Positions 27,117 through 36,690 of a stretch of DNA of 64,000 nucleotides are shown piece after piece (within the stretch, counting starts at the first letter, position 1; each line of letters begins with the position of its first letter). Below the pieces are notes generated by a model. The model ran no database searches. It was not told the DNA's origin and saw only the letters and a list, made by a program, of their open reading frames with translations. Source of the DNA: Trinickia symbiotica (lineage in GTDB: Bacteria > Pseudomonadota > Gammaproteobacteria > Burkholderiales > Burkholderiaceae); NCBI RefSeq assembly GCF_002934455.1, contig NZ_PTIR01000003.1:124001-188000 (forward strand). Direction: 5' to 3'. Position numbers and translations under genes: made by a program.

Positions 27117-28787
27117 TCACATATTCGGATAGTTCGGACCGCCGCCGCCCTCGGGCGTGACCCAGACGATGTTCTGCGTCGGGTCCTTGATATCGCAAGT
27201 CTTGCAGTGCACGCAGTTCTGCGCGTTGATCTGCAGGCGGTCGCCGCCGTCATCGTTCTTCACGAATTCGTACACTCCCGCTGGACAGAAGCGCGTTTCC
27301 GGGCCCGCATAGGTCCGCAGGTTCACGTCGACGGGCACCCTCACGTCCTTAAGTGTCAGGTGGGCCGGCTGATTTTCCTCGTGATTCGTATTGGAGAGGA
27401 ACACAGAAGAAAGACGATCGAAAGTGAGCTTCCCGTCAGGCTTCGGATACTCGATCGGCTTGCTGTTCGACGCGGGCTCGAGCATCTCGTGATCGCGATG
27501 GTGATGATGCAGTGTCCAGGGCACCTTGCCGCCAAGCAGCTTTTGTTCGAGGCCAACCATCAGCGTGCCGAGATACAGGCCCTTGCTCATCCATTGCTTG
27601 AAATTGCGCGCCCTATAGAGTTCGTCATACAGCCAGGATTGCTTGAACGCTTCGGGATACGCCGTGAGTTCGTCATGCTGACGGCCGACTTGCACGGCTT
27701 CAAATGCGGCAACAGCGGCGAGCATGCCGGTCTTGATCGCCGCGTGGCTGCCCTTGATGCGCGAGGCGTTCAGAAAGCCCGCATCGTCGCCTGCCAGCGC
27801 GCCACCCGGGAACACGAGCTTCGGCAGCGACATGAGTCCGCCCGCGGTAATTACACGCGCGCCATACGAAATGCGCTTGCCGCCTTCGAGCACCTTGCGG
27901 ATCTCCGGATGCGTTTTGTAGCGCTGGAACTCCTCGAACGGCGAGAGGTAGGGGTTCGAATAGCCGAGGCCGACGACGAAGCCCACGACCACCTGGTTGT
28001 TGTCCGCGTGGTAGAGGAACGAGCCGCCGTACGTCTGCGTATCGAGCGGCCAGCCTGCCGTATGGATGACGAGCCCGGGCTGGTGCTTCGCCGGATCGAT
28101 CTCCCAGAGTTCCTTGATGCCGATGCCGTAGACCTGCGGATCGGCATCGCGGTCGAGCTTGAATTGGTCGTTCAGCTGCCGGCCGAGGTGTCCGCGCGCG
28201 CCTTCGCAAAAGAGCGTGTATTTCGCATGCAGCTCCATGCCGAGCTGGAAGTTCTCGGTCGGCTCGCCGTCTTTGCCGATGCCCATATTGCCAGTCGCGA
28301 CGCCTTTAACCGAGCCGTCTTCGTTGTAGAGCACCTCGGCGGCCGCAAAGCCCGGGAAGATCTCGACGCCGAGCGCCTCGGCCTGTTGCCCCAGCCAGCG
28401 CGTGACGTTGCCGAGGCTGATTACGTAGTTGCCGTGGTTCTTGAAGTTGTCGGGCAGCGCCCAGTTCGGCGTCTTGAAGGCGCGTTTCTCGGACAGGAAG
28501 AGGAACCGGTCTTCGGTGACGGGCACGGTCAGCGGCGCGCCTTTGTCCTTCCAGTCAGGAATGAGTTCATCAAGCGCACGAGGATCCATCACCGCGCCTG
28601 ACAGGGTATGCGCCCCGATCTCCGAGCCTTTTTCCAGCACGCATACACCGATGTCAACACCATTTTCTGCTGCGAGCTGTTTCAGGCGGATTGCCGCGGA
28701 CAGACCTGCGGGGCCGCCGCCGACGATCACCACGTCGTATTCCATCGACTCACGTGGGCCGTACCCTTGCTGATTTGCTTCCGCCAT
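27117..28787 (-). CDS. Electron transfer flavoprotein-ubiquinone oxidoreductase
   Basis: 556 aa membrane-bound flavoprotein that passes electrons from reduced ETF (fed by acyl-CoA dehydrogenases) to quinone. N-terminal FAD motif V-G-G-G-P-A-G-L-S-A; C-terminal [4Fe-4S] ligands in C-P-A-G-V-Y and C-V-H-C-K-T-C-D. Start ATG at 28787 with AAGGAG upstream; GTG at 28793 also possible. Stands alone; no ETF genes in the window. It links fatty-acid-type oxidation to the respiratory chain. Confidence 0.95.
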   Translation of the reverse strand: MAEANQQGYGPRESMEYDVVIVGGGPAGLSAAIRLKQLAAENGVDIGVCVLEKGSEIGAHTLSGAVMDPRALDELIPDWKDKGAPLTVPVTEDRFLFLSEKRAFKTPNWALPDNFKNHGNYVISLGNVTRWLGQQAEALGVEIFPGFAAAEVLYNEDGSVKGVATGNMGIGKDGEPTENFQLGMELHAKYTLFCEGARGHLGRQLNDQFKLDRDADPQVYGIGIKELWEIDPAKHQPGLVIHTAGWPLDTQTYGGSFLYHADNNQVVVGFVVGLGYSNPYLSPFEEFQRYKTHPEIRKVLEGGKRISYGARVITAGGLMSLPKLVFPGGALAGDDAGFLNASRIKGSHAAIKTGMLAAVAAFEAVQVGRQHDELTAYPEAFKQSWLYDELYRARNFKQWMSKGLYLGTLMVGLEQKLLGGKVPWTLHHHHRDHEMLEPASNSKPIEYPKPDGKLTFDRLSSVFLSNTNHEENQPAHLTLKDVRVPVDVNLRTYAGPETRFCPAGVYEFVKNDDGGDRLQINAQNCVHCKTCDIKDPTQNIVWVTPEGGGGPNYPNM

Positions 28788-29021
28788 CCCCACTCACTCC
28801 TTGGTCTCTTGACGCCGTGGCCATGCTCGTTGGACTGGGCCCGTCGAGGGCGCCGTCAACAGGGGATTTGCATTTGGCATTTCCCATAGTCGACGACGAG
28901 AAGGAGTATATATAAATGAATGCCGTATAACAATATGAACGCATCGGCCACGGGGACACCTCAAGCGAGACCCATCGTGCGTCCAGGGGCCAACCCACCG
29001 TTCGCCGCGTCAGCGCGGCAA

Positions 29022-29840
29022 CTATTGTTGGACCAGATCGTAAGCAGCCAAAGCGGCTATCTCCGTTACGCCGCCATCCACGGGCAAGCACGTGCCCGTA
29101 ATGAATCGCGATTCATCGCTGGCGAGAAACAGCGCGGCGGCCGCAACGTCCCACGCGTCTCCTTCCAATGGAAGCGGTGCAATCTTGCGCCGGCGCTCGC
29201 GCGCCTTTTCGTTGAGCATGCTTTCCACCATGGGCGTGAAGATGTGCCCCGGCGCGATCGCATTTGCGCGAACGAAATCGCGGCCGTACATCACCGCGAG
29301 CTCGCGCGTAAAAGCGACCATACCGGCCTTCGACGATCCATACGCGGCGGAGCCATGACTGCGGATGCCGGCAACCGAGCTAATGTTGACGATGGCTCCG
29401 CCTCCGCGCGCCACGATCTTCGGCACGGCGCTGCGGCTCATCAGGAACGCGCTTTTCAAATTGACATCGATTACGCGATCCCACGACGCTTCGTCGATAT
29501 CCTCCAACCGCCCCGGCGCGCCCGATATTCCGACGTTGTTCACGAGGATGTCGAGGCCGCCATATCGCTCAACGGTCTCATCGACAATGCGCGCGCATAC
29601 GGCGCTATCGGTGACGTCTCCGGTCGAAATGAAGGCCTGACCACCTGCGTCCGTAATCAGCGTCAGCGTCTCCGCGGCCCTCTCGTGTTGCTGATCGACG
29701 AGGCAGACTGACGCGCCCTCCGCCGCAAAGAGGCAGGCAATTGCCTTGCCCGTGCCGAACCCGTGGCCGAGCGACCCGGCCCCGGTCACGATCGCGACCT
29801 TGCCGCTTAGGCGTTCATGAAAAACTTTTGGAGAAGGCAT
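29022..29840 (-). CDS. SDR family oxidoreductase
   Basis: 272 aa classical short-chain dehydrogenase: T-G-A-G-S-L-G-H-G cofactor loop, N-N-V-G, catalytic S in I-S-S-V-A-G and Y-G-S-S-K. Probable NAD(P)-dependent alcohol/ketone oxidoreductase. Divergent from the marR-luxC operon with a 270-nt shared promoter region. No clear ribosome site before the ATG; substrate unknown. Confidence 0.88.
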   Translation of the reverse strand: MPSPKVFHERLSGKVAIVTGAGSLGHGFGTGKAIACLFAAEGASVCLVDQQHERAAETLTLITDAGGQAFISTGDVTDSAVCARIVDETVERYGGLDILVNNVGISGAPGRLEDIDEASWDRVIDVNLKSAFLMSRSAVPKIVARGGGAIVNISSVAGIRSHGSAAYGSSKAGMVAFTRELAVMYGRDFVRANAIAPGHIFTPMVESMLNEKARERRRKIAPLPLEGDAWDVAAAALFLASDESRFITGTCLPVDGGVTEIAALAAYDLVQQ

Positions 29841-30110
29841 GCTGTAGTCGATTGGCGTAAATCGATCGTCACGCGCGGGGCACTACGCAGGCAAGCGTTC
29901 GCTCACGCGCGCCAACACCGCGGCCGGGGACGCTTCCAGACGGACCAGCTTAGCCCTCGGTCGCACAAATTGCAACAGGTGGTTGCATTATCCGCGACAA
30001 CGCATTCCGTCGCGACATGGGGAAAACCACGCCTCATGGCTCGTTGCATATTTTGAATGACGTGCATATAGTTGTCTGCAGATGCAGATACCTATTGAGC
30101 AGGAAAAACA

Positions 30111-30608
30111 ATGAATCTCGTGGAAACCCCCACGCTGGAGCAGACGTTCGACGGCGCTGAACCCGCGCGATTGCTGACTCCGGACGAATACCGGACGGAA
30201 GAGAGCGTCGCGTTCAAGATGAATCAGGTTCATCTTCTGCTGGGTGCCGAAATCGACCGCAAGCTCGCCGCCAGCGGGCTGTCGGCTATCCAGTGGGGAA
30301 TTCTGAAAGCGCTCTACGACGGACGTGCTCGCACACCGACCGCTCTTTGCCGCATCCTGCTTGCGGACAGCGGCGCCATGACTCGCAAGCTCGATTCGCT
30401 CGAAGCGCGCGGGTTGATCGAACGAATTCGCAGCACGTCCGATAGACGCAGCGTCGAACTCGCATTGACGGCAACCGGTCGTCAATTGCTGCGTGAAACC
30501 TTGCCGCACATTGTCGAAACGAGGAACCGCCAGCTTCGCGGCTTCACAGCCGATGAAGTCGCCACCGTCAAGCATCTTCTCGACCGAATGATCGTCAACC
30601 TGAGCTGA
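30111..30608 (+). CDS. MarR family transcriptional regulator
   Basis: 165 aa winged-helix regulator (W-G-I-L-K-A-L-Y-D, then R-I-L-L-A-D-S-G-A-M-T-R-K-L-D and the R-S-T-S-D-R-R-S wing). MarR proteins usually respond to small aromatic or lipid ligands. It is 78 nt upstream of the luxC-like gene on the same strand and probably regulates that operon and the divergent SDR. Confidence 0.93.
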   Translation: MNLVETPTLEQTFDGAEPARLLTPDEYRTEESVAFKMNQVHLLLGAEIDRKLAASGLSAIQWGILKALYDGRARTPTALCRILLADSGAMTRKLDSLEARGLIERIRSTSDRRSVELALTATGRQLLRETLPHIVETRNRQLRGFTADEVATVKHLLDRMIVNLS

Positions 30609-30686
30609 TCGGCGACGGCCATGCCGGAACTGAGCGGCGAGTCCGCTGAAGCTCAACGCGTACCCCTATGAAAAAAGGAGCAGTCC

Positions 30687-32147
30687 ATGGAGCATACTGA
30701 AACCCTCGCAGGGCAAAGCGAGACGCCGACACAGGCATCAAGTCCCGCCCCGCTGCCGGTTCCCCATGTGTACCGCGGTCGCACGGTAACCGGAAACGCG
30801 GTCAAGCACGTGTCGCGCGATCTGGGCCAGGGTTTCTGCACGCCTAAAGTCGAGCTGGATGATCTCGTCTGGCCGCGCGCCGAGGCGGGTCCGGCATTCG
30901 ACGTCCCCATTGCGCGGATCATCGACTTCCTCGTCGAGCTTGGCCCACGTCTTCATCTCGACGTCAATCCGCTCATGCAGGCCGCTCTCGAATCGATGAT
31001 TCAGGTAAGCCCGCTGGGGCGCCGGATTCTGGAAAACTGCTATCGGGATATTCCCAATCTTTTCGCTCGCGGAGTGATAGAAGACGAGTTGCGCGTGAGT
31101 CTCGGCGATGCGGGCCTCGTCGACGGCTGGGTTGCACGCACGCTGCGCGGCCGGCCGAGCCGTCTGCGGGCATTTCCTCCGCGTCTGGTGCATATCCTGG
31201 CGGGCAACTCGCCGATGGTCGCCGCCATGAGCGTCATGCGAGCAGCGCTGACGAAGGGCGTGCATTTGCTCAAGCTGCCGTCCAACGATCTCTTCACGGC
31301 CACCGCCATCTTGCGCACGATGGCCGAGATCGACCCGCACCATCCGGTCACGCAATCCTTTTCGGCGGCTTATTGGAGAGGCGGTGACGAGAACGTCGAG
31401 TCCATCCTTTATCGCCCGCAGTACTTCGACAAAATCGTCGTGTGGGGCGGCGAAAGCGCGGTGCGCCATGCGATGCGGTACGCGGGCCCCGGCCTGGAAC
31501 TGGTTGCGTTCGATCCCAAGGTCTCGATCTCGCTAATCGGCCGAGAAGCCTTCAGCTCCGACGAAGTCCTGCGCGAAGTTGCGCGCGCGGGCGCCGCCGA
31601 TGTGCTTTCGTTCAACCAGGATGCGTGCAACGCAAGCCGCTATCAGTTCATCGAAGGGAACGAAGACGACGCCGACCGCTATTGCGAGCGACTTGCGCTC
31701 GCCCTCGGCGAAGATTACCGGTATGGCGACGGGCAAGGCCCGCTCGTGCCGAGCGACATTCGCGAAGCCGTGGACGTGCTGCGCGAGATGGAACCGCTCT
31801 ACCGCGTGTTCGGCGGCTATGACGGCAAGGGGCTCGTCATTCGCTCGGATGAGATGGTCGACTTTCATCCCATTTGCAAGACCGTAAACGTCGTTCCGGT
31901 AGCCAGCCTCCGAGACGGGGTCCGCTACGCGACCGTCGCCACACAGACGGTCGGCATCTATCCGCCTCATCGCGTGACCGAGGTGCGCGATGCGCTCGCA
32001 TGCGCGGGCGTTCAGCGCATCGTGGCATTGGGCGAATCGATTTCGGATGGAGTCGGCGGCTATCCGCATGACGGCATGTTCCCCATCCATCGATTCATGA
32101 AATGGGTGTCGGAGGAATCGGGCCCGAACCAGGAAGAGACGCGATGA
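30687..32147 (+). CDS. LuxC-like acyl-CoA/acyl-protein reductase
   Basis: 486 aa of the LuxC family, which reduces an activated acyl group (thioester) to aldehyde with NADPH. Nucleotide region L-A-G-N-S-P near residue 171; the nucleophile is Cys314 in F-N-Q-D-A-C-N-A-S, matching the Q-x-A-C motif of bacterial LuxC. Its end overlaps the next gene (ATGA). In bioluminescent bacteria LuxC works with LuxE and LuxD; here LuxE-like genes follow, but neither luxD nor luxAB is present. The physiological acid is unknown. Confidence 0.92.
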   Translation: MEHTETLAGQSETPTQASSPAPLPVPHVYRGRTVTGNAVKHVSRDLGQGFCTPKVELDDLVWPRAEAGPAFDVPIARIIDFLVELGPRLHLDVNPLMQAALESMIQVSPLGRRILENCYRDIPNLFARGVIEDELRVSLGDAGLVDGWVARTLRGRPSRLRAFPPRLVHILAGNSPMVAAMSVMRAALTKGVHLLKLPSNDLFTATAILRTMAEIDPHHPVTQSFSAAYWRGGDENVESILYRPQYFDKIVVWGGESAVRHAMRYAGPGLELVAFDPKVSISLIGREAFSSDEVLREVARAGAADVLSFNQDACNASRYQFIEGNEDDADRYCERLALALGEDYRYGDGQGPLVPSDIREAVDVLREMEPLYRVFGGYDGKGLVIRSDEMVDFHPICKTVNVVPVASLRDGVRYATVATQTVGIYPPHRVTEVRDALACAGVQRIVALGESISDGVGGYPHDGMFPIHRFMKWVSEESGPNQEETR

Positions 32148-33532
32148 TGCAAACCCTTTCTGCCCTATTGCAACTCACCGAGGTTTCGGATCCCTTCCGC
32201 AACGCGCCTGAGAACCTCGCTGCCGCGCAGCTGCAGGCCGTAGGCGAACGGTTCGCGCAGCGCCGCCAGCAGATTCGTATTCTCGACAAGCGGGCCAACG
32301 AAGCGGGCGTCACCGAATTGAGGACGCTGAGCGACGCGGTGCCGTTGTTGTTCGCCGACGCAGTCTTCAAGAGCTATCCCGATTCGTTCATCGAGCACGG
32401 CAAATGGCGCCATCTCACCGCATGGCTTCAAACGCTCGCGACGCACAAGATAGATGGACTCGACTACGAGAAGATCGCCGATCTCGACGACTGGATCAAC
32501 GAATTGCGCCGCAATGGCCACTACGTGATGAGCTCGAGCGGCACGTCGGGCAAGCAGTCGTTCATCTACCAGAGCGAAGCGGACCGTGAACTTGGCTGGC
32601 GTCTGCTTGCCCAGGGCATTCGCTGGGCGGCAAGCGGCATGCGCGACCCGTCACGCCGCTACCCGGTGTTCCTCTTGACGCCCTCTTCCGGCTCCTACAC
32701 CGGCACCGAGCGCATGGCGAAGTTCGGCGAGTCGATCGCGCAGCCCGGCGACATTCACTACATGTCGGACGTACCGCAAAGCGCTGCCCACACTACGCGA
32801 ATGGCACGCATGCGACGGGCGATCTCGGACGGCACCGCGCTGCCCAGTGAAATCGAAGCGTTCCAAAAGGAGAACCTTGATCGCAGTGAACGCGTGCAAG
32901 CGGATTTCCGGCGCTTCATCGATCAGCTACTCGAGCGGCGTCGTGAACCTATGTTCATCATGGGCATGATGGGCATGCTCTACCAAATCGTCGCCACCGC
33001 ACGCGAACGGGGCATTCCGGACGGTGATTTTCACCCCGATACGATCATCAGCATCGGCGGCGGCAAGAAGGGGGCGAACTTGCCGGAGGATTTCCAGCAA
33101 CAGTGCGAACGCTTCTTTAACTTCAATGCGACGAACTTCAACGACGGCTACGGCATGGGCGAAGTGTCGGGATTTTGCCCATGGTTTCACGAAGCGAAGG
33201 CATGGGCGGTGCCGCCGTGGCTCGTCCCGCTCGTGCTCGACTCGACCGGCGAACAACTGCTGAATCCGCCCGACGGGAAAGGCATCGTCGAAGGTCGGCT
33301 AGCGATGATCGACCTGATTGCCGACGGCCGCTGGGCTGGCGTGATCAGTGGGGACAAGGTCATCGTTGAGTTCGGTCACTGCATAGACGGCGTGCGCACG
33401 CCCATCATCCGCGACGTGGTGCGCTACAAGGACCTGCCGGGCGGCGACGACAAGCTGTCATGCGCCGGAACGATCGACGCCTATGTCCGCGGAGAAATCG
33501 CAGACATGACCGAAGCCCGCAGCGCTAACTAA
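32144..33532 (+). CDS. LuxE-like acyl-protein synthetase (first copy)
   Basis: 462 aa, LuxE family (adenylate-forming acyl-protein ligase). The P-loop-like S-S-S-G-T-S-G-K is at residues 130-137. It activates a carboxylic acid as acyl-AMP and loads it on its own Cys or a partner's. The start at 32144 overlaps luxC (ATGA). It shares with the second LuxE-like protein the same motif position and the E-Q-L-L-N-P and K-L-S-C-A-G-T segments. Confidence 0.9.
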   Translation: MMQTLSALLQLTEVSDPFRNAPENLAAAQLQAVGERFAQRRQQIRILDKRANEAGVTELRTLSDAVPLLFADAVFKSYPDSFIEHGKWRHLTAWLQTLATHKIDGLDYEKIADLDDWINELRRNGHYVMSSSGTSGKQSFIYQSEADRELGWRLLAQGIRWAASGMRDPSRRYPVFLLTPSSGSYTGTERMAKFGESIAQPGDIHYMSDVPQSAAHTTRMARMRRAISDGTALPSEIEAFQKENLDRSERVQADFRRFIDQLLERRREPMFIMGMMGMLYQIVATARERGIPDGDFHPDTIISIGGGKKGANLPEDFQQQCERFFNFNATNFNDGYGMGEVSGFCPWFHEAKAWAVPPWLVPLVLDSTGEQLLNPPDGKGIVEGRLAMIDLIADGRWAGVISGDKVIVEFGHCIDGVRTPIIRDVVRYKDLPGGDDKLSCAGTIDAYVRGEIADMTEARSAN

Positions 33533-33560
33533 ATCAATCGTCCTCGATATTGGAAAAGCC

Positions 33561-34421
33561 ATGACAACGACAAATGAAGAATCGACAAAGCCAGCCGTGT
33601 GGTTCATTACCGGCGTCTCGTCCGGCTTCGGCCGTTCCCTCGCGCAAGCGGTCCTCGCCCGCGGCGACCAGGTCGTCGGCACGCTGCGCAAGGACGCGCA
33701 GATCGCGGAGTTCGAAGATCTCGCGCCCGGTCGCGCCCACGGTGTTCTGCTGGACGTAACCGACGCCGCATCGGTGCCTCGGGCCGTCGCGCAGGCCTTG
33801 AGTCGAGCCGGCACGATCGATGTGCTCGTCAACAATGCCGGTTACGGTCTATTCGGCGCGCTCGAAGAGGTCTCCGACGCGGAAGCACGTCAGCTATTCG
33901 ATACGAATGTGTTCGGCACAGTCAACGTCATCCGCGCCGTGCTGCCGCATTTTCGTGAGCGAAAGCGCGGCCATATCGTGAACTTTTCGTCGGTGGCCGG
34001 CGTGATCGGCATCACCGGCTGCAGCTGCTATTGCGCGTCGAAGCACGCCGTCGAAGGGCTTTCGGAATCGCTCGCGCGGGAACTGAAACCGTTCGGTATC
34101 CATGTGACCATCGTCGAGCCGGGTGGCTTCCGCACGAATTTCGCGGGGGGCTCGATGAAGTGGAGCCAGGTCGAATCACCCGACTACGCAGAGACCGTGG
34201 GCAACATGCGCCGGTTCATGAGCAGCTACCACGGCACGCAGACAGGCGATCCCGCGAAAGCCGCCGACGCCGTTGTGCGTGCGGTGTCCGCCGACACGCC
34301 GCCGCTTCGTCTGCCGCTCGGGCCGGACGCCGTCGACGTCGTCCGCAAGAAGCTAGCGGCCGTGCACGAGAACCTCGAAGCGTGGCTCGACGTATCGAGC
34401 TCCACCGACTTCGATCACTAA
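33561..34421 (+). CDS. SDR family oxidoreductase (in the lux-like operon)
   Basis: 286 aa short-chain dehydrogenase: T-G-V-S-S-G-F-G, N-N-A-G, S-S-V-A-G-V-I-G and Y-C-A-S-K active site. It sits between the two LuxE-like genes, 28 nt after the first. Could reduce the aldehyde made by LuxC/LuxE to an alcohol, or oxidise an alcohol substrate. Substrate unknown. Confidence 0.9.
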   Translation: MTTTNEESTKPAVWFITGVSSGFGRSLAQAVLARGDQVVGTLRKDAQIAEFEDLAPGRAHGVLLDVTDAASVPRAVAQALSRAGTIDVLVNNAGYGLFGALEEVSDAEARQLFDTNVFGTVNVIRAVLPHFRERKRGHIVNFSSVAGVIGITGCSCYCASKHAVEGLSESLARELKPFGIHVTIVEPGGFRTNFAGGSMKWSQVESPDYAETVGNMRRFMSSYHGTQTGDPAKAADAVVRAVSADTPPLRLPLGPDAVDVVRKKLAAVHENLEAWLDVSSSTDFDH

Positions 34422-34458
34422 CACTCACGCTAACGCAACTCGTTGCTCTGGAGACGAC

Positions 34459-35823
34459 ATGTCTGCTCTGGACCCGTTCTACGCAATGCTTCGCCGTGAC
34501 GGCGATCCTTTCCGTCATCACCCCGGGAATCTTCGTGAGCTTCAACTCGCGGCAATGAAAGAGCGCTTCGCCGAGCGCCGCGGGCACATCAGGCTCTTGC
34601 GTCGTAGAGCGGACGATGTCGGCGTGCAAGACGTCAACCGTGACGCGGACATGGTGCCTCTTCTGTTCGCGCATCAGATCTACAAGAGTTACCCTGAGTC
34701 ATTGATCGACAATGGTCGCTGGCAGCACCTGGCGGCATGGCTGCAAACGCTCTCCAGCAAACCGGTGGGCGAGGTCGACCTGAACGGCGTGGACAACGTC
34801 GACGCATGGATGGACCGTTTGCGCGAAGCGGGACACTACGTGTTCAGCTCGAGCGGCACGTCCGGAAAATGCAGCTTCATCAGCCAGACGCGAAGCGATC
34901 TCGAGAACGTCACCGAGTCCTGCGTGAAGCTCGGCGTCTACGGCAACGCATTGATCCGACGAGACTTCGGCAAGCGCCCGGTATTTCTGATGATGCCGCC
35001 GGCCGGCGCCCATCGCCATATCGAGCCCATACTGAATGCGGCGAAACGGCTCGGTGCTGAAAGCACCCTGATGTTCGACGAACCGGTGCTTGCTTCCGCA
35101 ACGATTTCGATGGGTCGCATGCGCCGCGCAATCGCCGATGGGTCCGCCAAACCGAGTGAAGTCGCTGCATTCCAGGAACATGCGGTGGCGCGCCAGCGCC
35201 ACACCGGCGCAATGATCGACCGGTTTCTCGACAAGCTCGCCGCGCGGCGCGATGTTCCGGTGCTCGTGCAGGGCAATTGGTCGCTGCACTGGACGCTCGC
35301 GGACCGCGCGCGCCAACGCGGCATCGCCGATGGTATCTGCCACCCCGATACGGTGATCACGACCGGTGGCGGGTTGAAGGGCACCTCGGCGCCCGCTGAT
35401 TATCGGGAGCAGATCATCCGCTTCTATGGAATTCGTGCGGAAAACGTCCAGAACAGCTATGGCATGTCCGAGATGATCGGGACCGGCCCATGGTCGGACG
35501 TTGCGCAAGGCTACGCGATCTGCCCTTGGATCGTACCGTTCGTCCTCGACAAGAGCGGAGAGCAACTGCTGAATCCTTCGGACGGCAAGGGCGTCGTCGA
35601 GGGACGCTTTGCGTTCTTCGATCTGTTGGCCGAAGGGTACTGGGGCGGGTTCATCACCGGCGACAAAGTCACGATCGATTTTTCACCGGCGGGAAACACC
35701 GACGGGCTGCAAGGGCCGCTGGTTCGACAGGTCGGCCGTTATGCCGACCTCGAAGAAGGCGAAGACAAGCTCTCATGTGCCGGCACGATGGAGTCGTATG
35801 TCCGCGGAATGATCAACGTCTGA
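34459..35823 (+). CDS. LuxE-like acyl-protein synthetase (second copy)
   Basis: 454 aa paralogue of the LuxE-like protein two genes upstream, with S-S-S-G-T-S-G-K again at 130-137. Two LuxE-type proteins and one LuxC may handle two different acids or form a heteromeric complex. It ends 6 nt before a hairpin. The C-terminal third has the conserved D-K-S-G-E-Q-L-L-N-P and E-D-K-L-S-C-A-G segments. Confidence 0.9.
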   Translation: MSALDPFYAMLRRDGDPFRHHPGNLRELQLAAMKERFAERRGHIRLLRRRADDVGVQDVNRDADMVPLLFAHQIYKSYPESLIDNGRWQHLAAWLQTLSSKPVGEVDLNGVDNVDAWMDRLREAGHYVFSSSGTSGKCSFISQTRSDLENVTESCVKLGVYGNALIRRDFGKRPVFLMMPPAGAHRHIEPILNAAKRLGAESTLMFDEPVLASATISMGRMRRAIADGSAKPSEVAAFQEHAVARQRHTGAMIDRFLDKLAARRDVPVLVQGNWSLHWTLADRARQRGIADGICHPDTVITTGGGLKGTSAPADYREQIIRFYGIRAENVQNSYGMSEMIGTGPWSDVAQGYAICPWIVPFVLDKSGEQLLNPSDGKGVVEGRFAFFDLLAEGYWGGFITGDKVTIDFSPAGNTDGLQGPLVRQVGRYADLEEGEDKLSCAGTMESYVRGMINV

Positions 35824-35828
35824 GGCCC

Positions 35829-35868
35829 GCCTCGCGTGCCGCTGCTTCAAGGTGCGCGGGCGCGAGGC
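35829..35868 (+). terminator. Hairpin after the lux-like operon
   Basis: GCCTCGCG (35829-35836) pairs with CGCGAGGC (35861-35868) just after the last stop. Loop of 24 nt and no T-tract, so moderate support. Confidence 0.4.
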
Positions 35869-35940
35869 GAGCCGTTGCTGGCGCCCGCTTCGCGCTCGTG
35901 AGTATACTGGTGCCCTAATTCCGTTATCCAACGCTCACCG

Positions 35941-36654
35941 ATGTCCAAACCAATGGCAGTTCAGGCTCCCGCCGGAGTCTCGAGGCTCGCTGCGGCGGGC
36001 AAACCACGAACGGCCGGCCGGCCGGCGCACGACGATGCCGTGGAACTGCGAGAGCACGTGCTCGATGCAGCCAAAGCCGTTTTCATGAGGGAAGGCTTCG
36101 GCGCCGCGCGGGTCGAGGAAATCGCATCGCTGGCTGGCGTCAGCAAGACCACCGTTTATCGGCAGTTCGGCACGAAAGAAGAGCTCTTTCGCTCCATTGT
36201 CTGGCGGGGGATGGCCGATCTGCGCGGCAAGATCGCTCTCGAACTCGAACCCGGCGGCGATTTTTCGGCGAACTTGGCATCCCTGATCGATGCGCTGGTC
36301 GAGCACATGGCGATACCGGACAGCGTACATACATCCCGGCTCGTCATAGGCGAAGCGGTTCGCTTTCCGGATATCGCCAAGCAGTTCCTGCAGTTCGTGA
36401 ACACGATGCTCGAGCCGCTAACCAGCGTGCTGGAGGCTGCGGCCGCCAGGGGAACGATCGACATCGACAACCCGGCGAACGCGGCGAGCGATTTGCTGAC
36501 GCTCGTCACCGGTGCCCCTGAAGTGCACCTGGCGATACAGACCACGCGTGCCGAGCGCAAACGCCGGGCTGAGCGGATTCACCGGCTTTTGTTGAACGCG
36601 TGGAAGTATCGTGCCACGCAGCAGTCCAAGGCTCGGGGCAAGCCGGCGCCATAA
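35941..36654 (+). CDS. TetR family transcriptional regulator
   Basis: 237 aa. Helix-turn-helix about 60-90 (V-E-E-I-A-S-L-A-G-V-S-K-T-T-V-Y-R-Q-F), C-terminal ligand-binding helical domain. An unusually long basic N-terminal tail (residues 1-35) precedes it. Follows the lux-like operon; converges with the thioesterase. Possible regulator of either neighbour. Confidence 0.92.
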   Translation: MSKPMAVQAPAGVSRLAAAGKPRTAGRPAHDDAVELREHVLDAAKAVFMREGFGAARVEEIASLAGVSKTTVYRQFGTKEELFRSIVWRGMADLRGKIALELEPGGDFSANLASLIDALVEHMAIPDSVHTSRLVIGEAVRFPDIAKQFLQFVNTMLEPLTSVLEAAAARGTIDIDNPANAASDLLTLVTGAPEVHLAIQTTRAERKRRAERIHRLLLNAWKYRATQQSKARGKPAP

Positions 36655-36690
36655 CATCCACTGCCGCTTCGCTCGCACCCCGTCGACCGA

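Noticed and set aside
27090-28601. 503-codon plus-strand frame over ETF-QO
   Set aside because: Antisense to a clear flavoprotein; no domain and no ribosome site.
28788-29021. AAGGAG followed by an ATG near 28916
   Set aside because: The frame stops after four codons (M-N-A-V); no gene or attenuator structure could be supported.
30054-30066. TGAATGACGTGCA before marR as a seventh copy of the shared operator
   Set aside because: Both arms carry a mismatch and the surrounding genes form a separate operon; too weak to count.
30687-35823. Bioluminescence (lux) operon
   Set aside because: LuxC and LuxE homologues are present but luciferase luxAB and transferase luxD are not.
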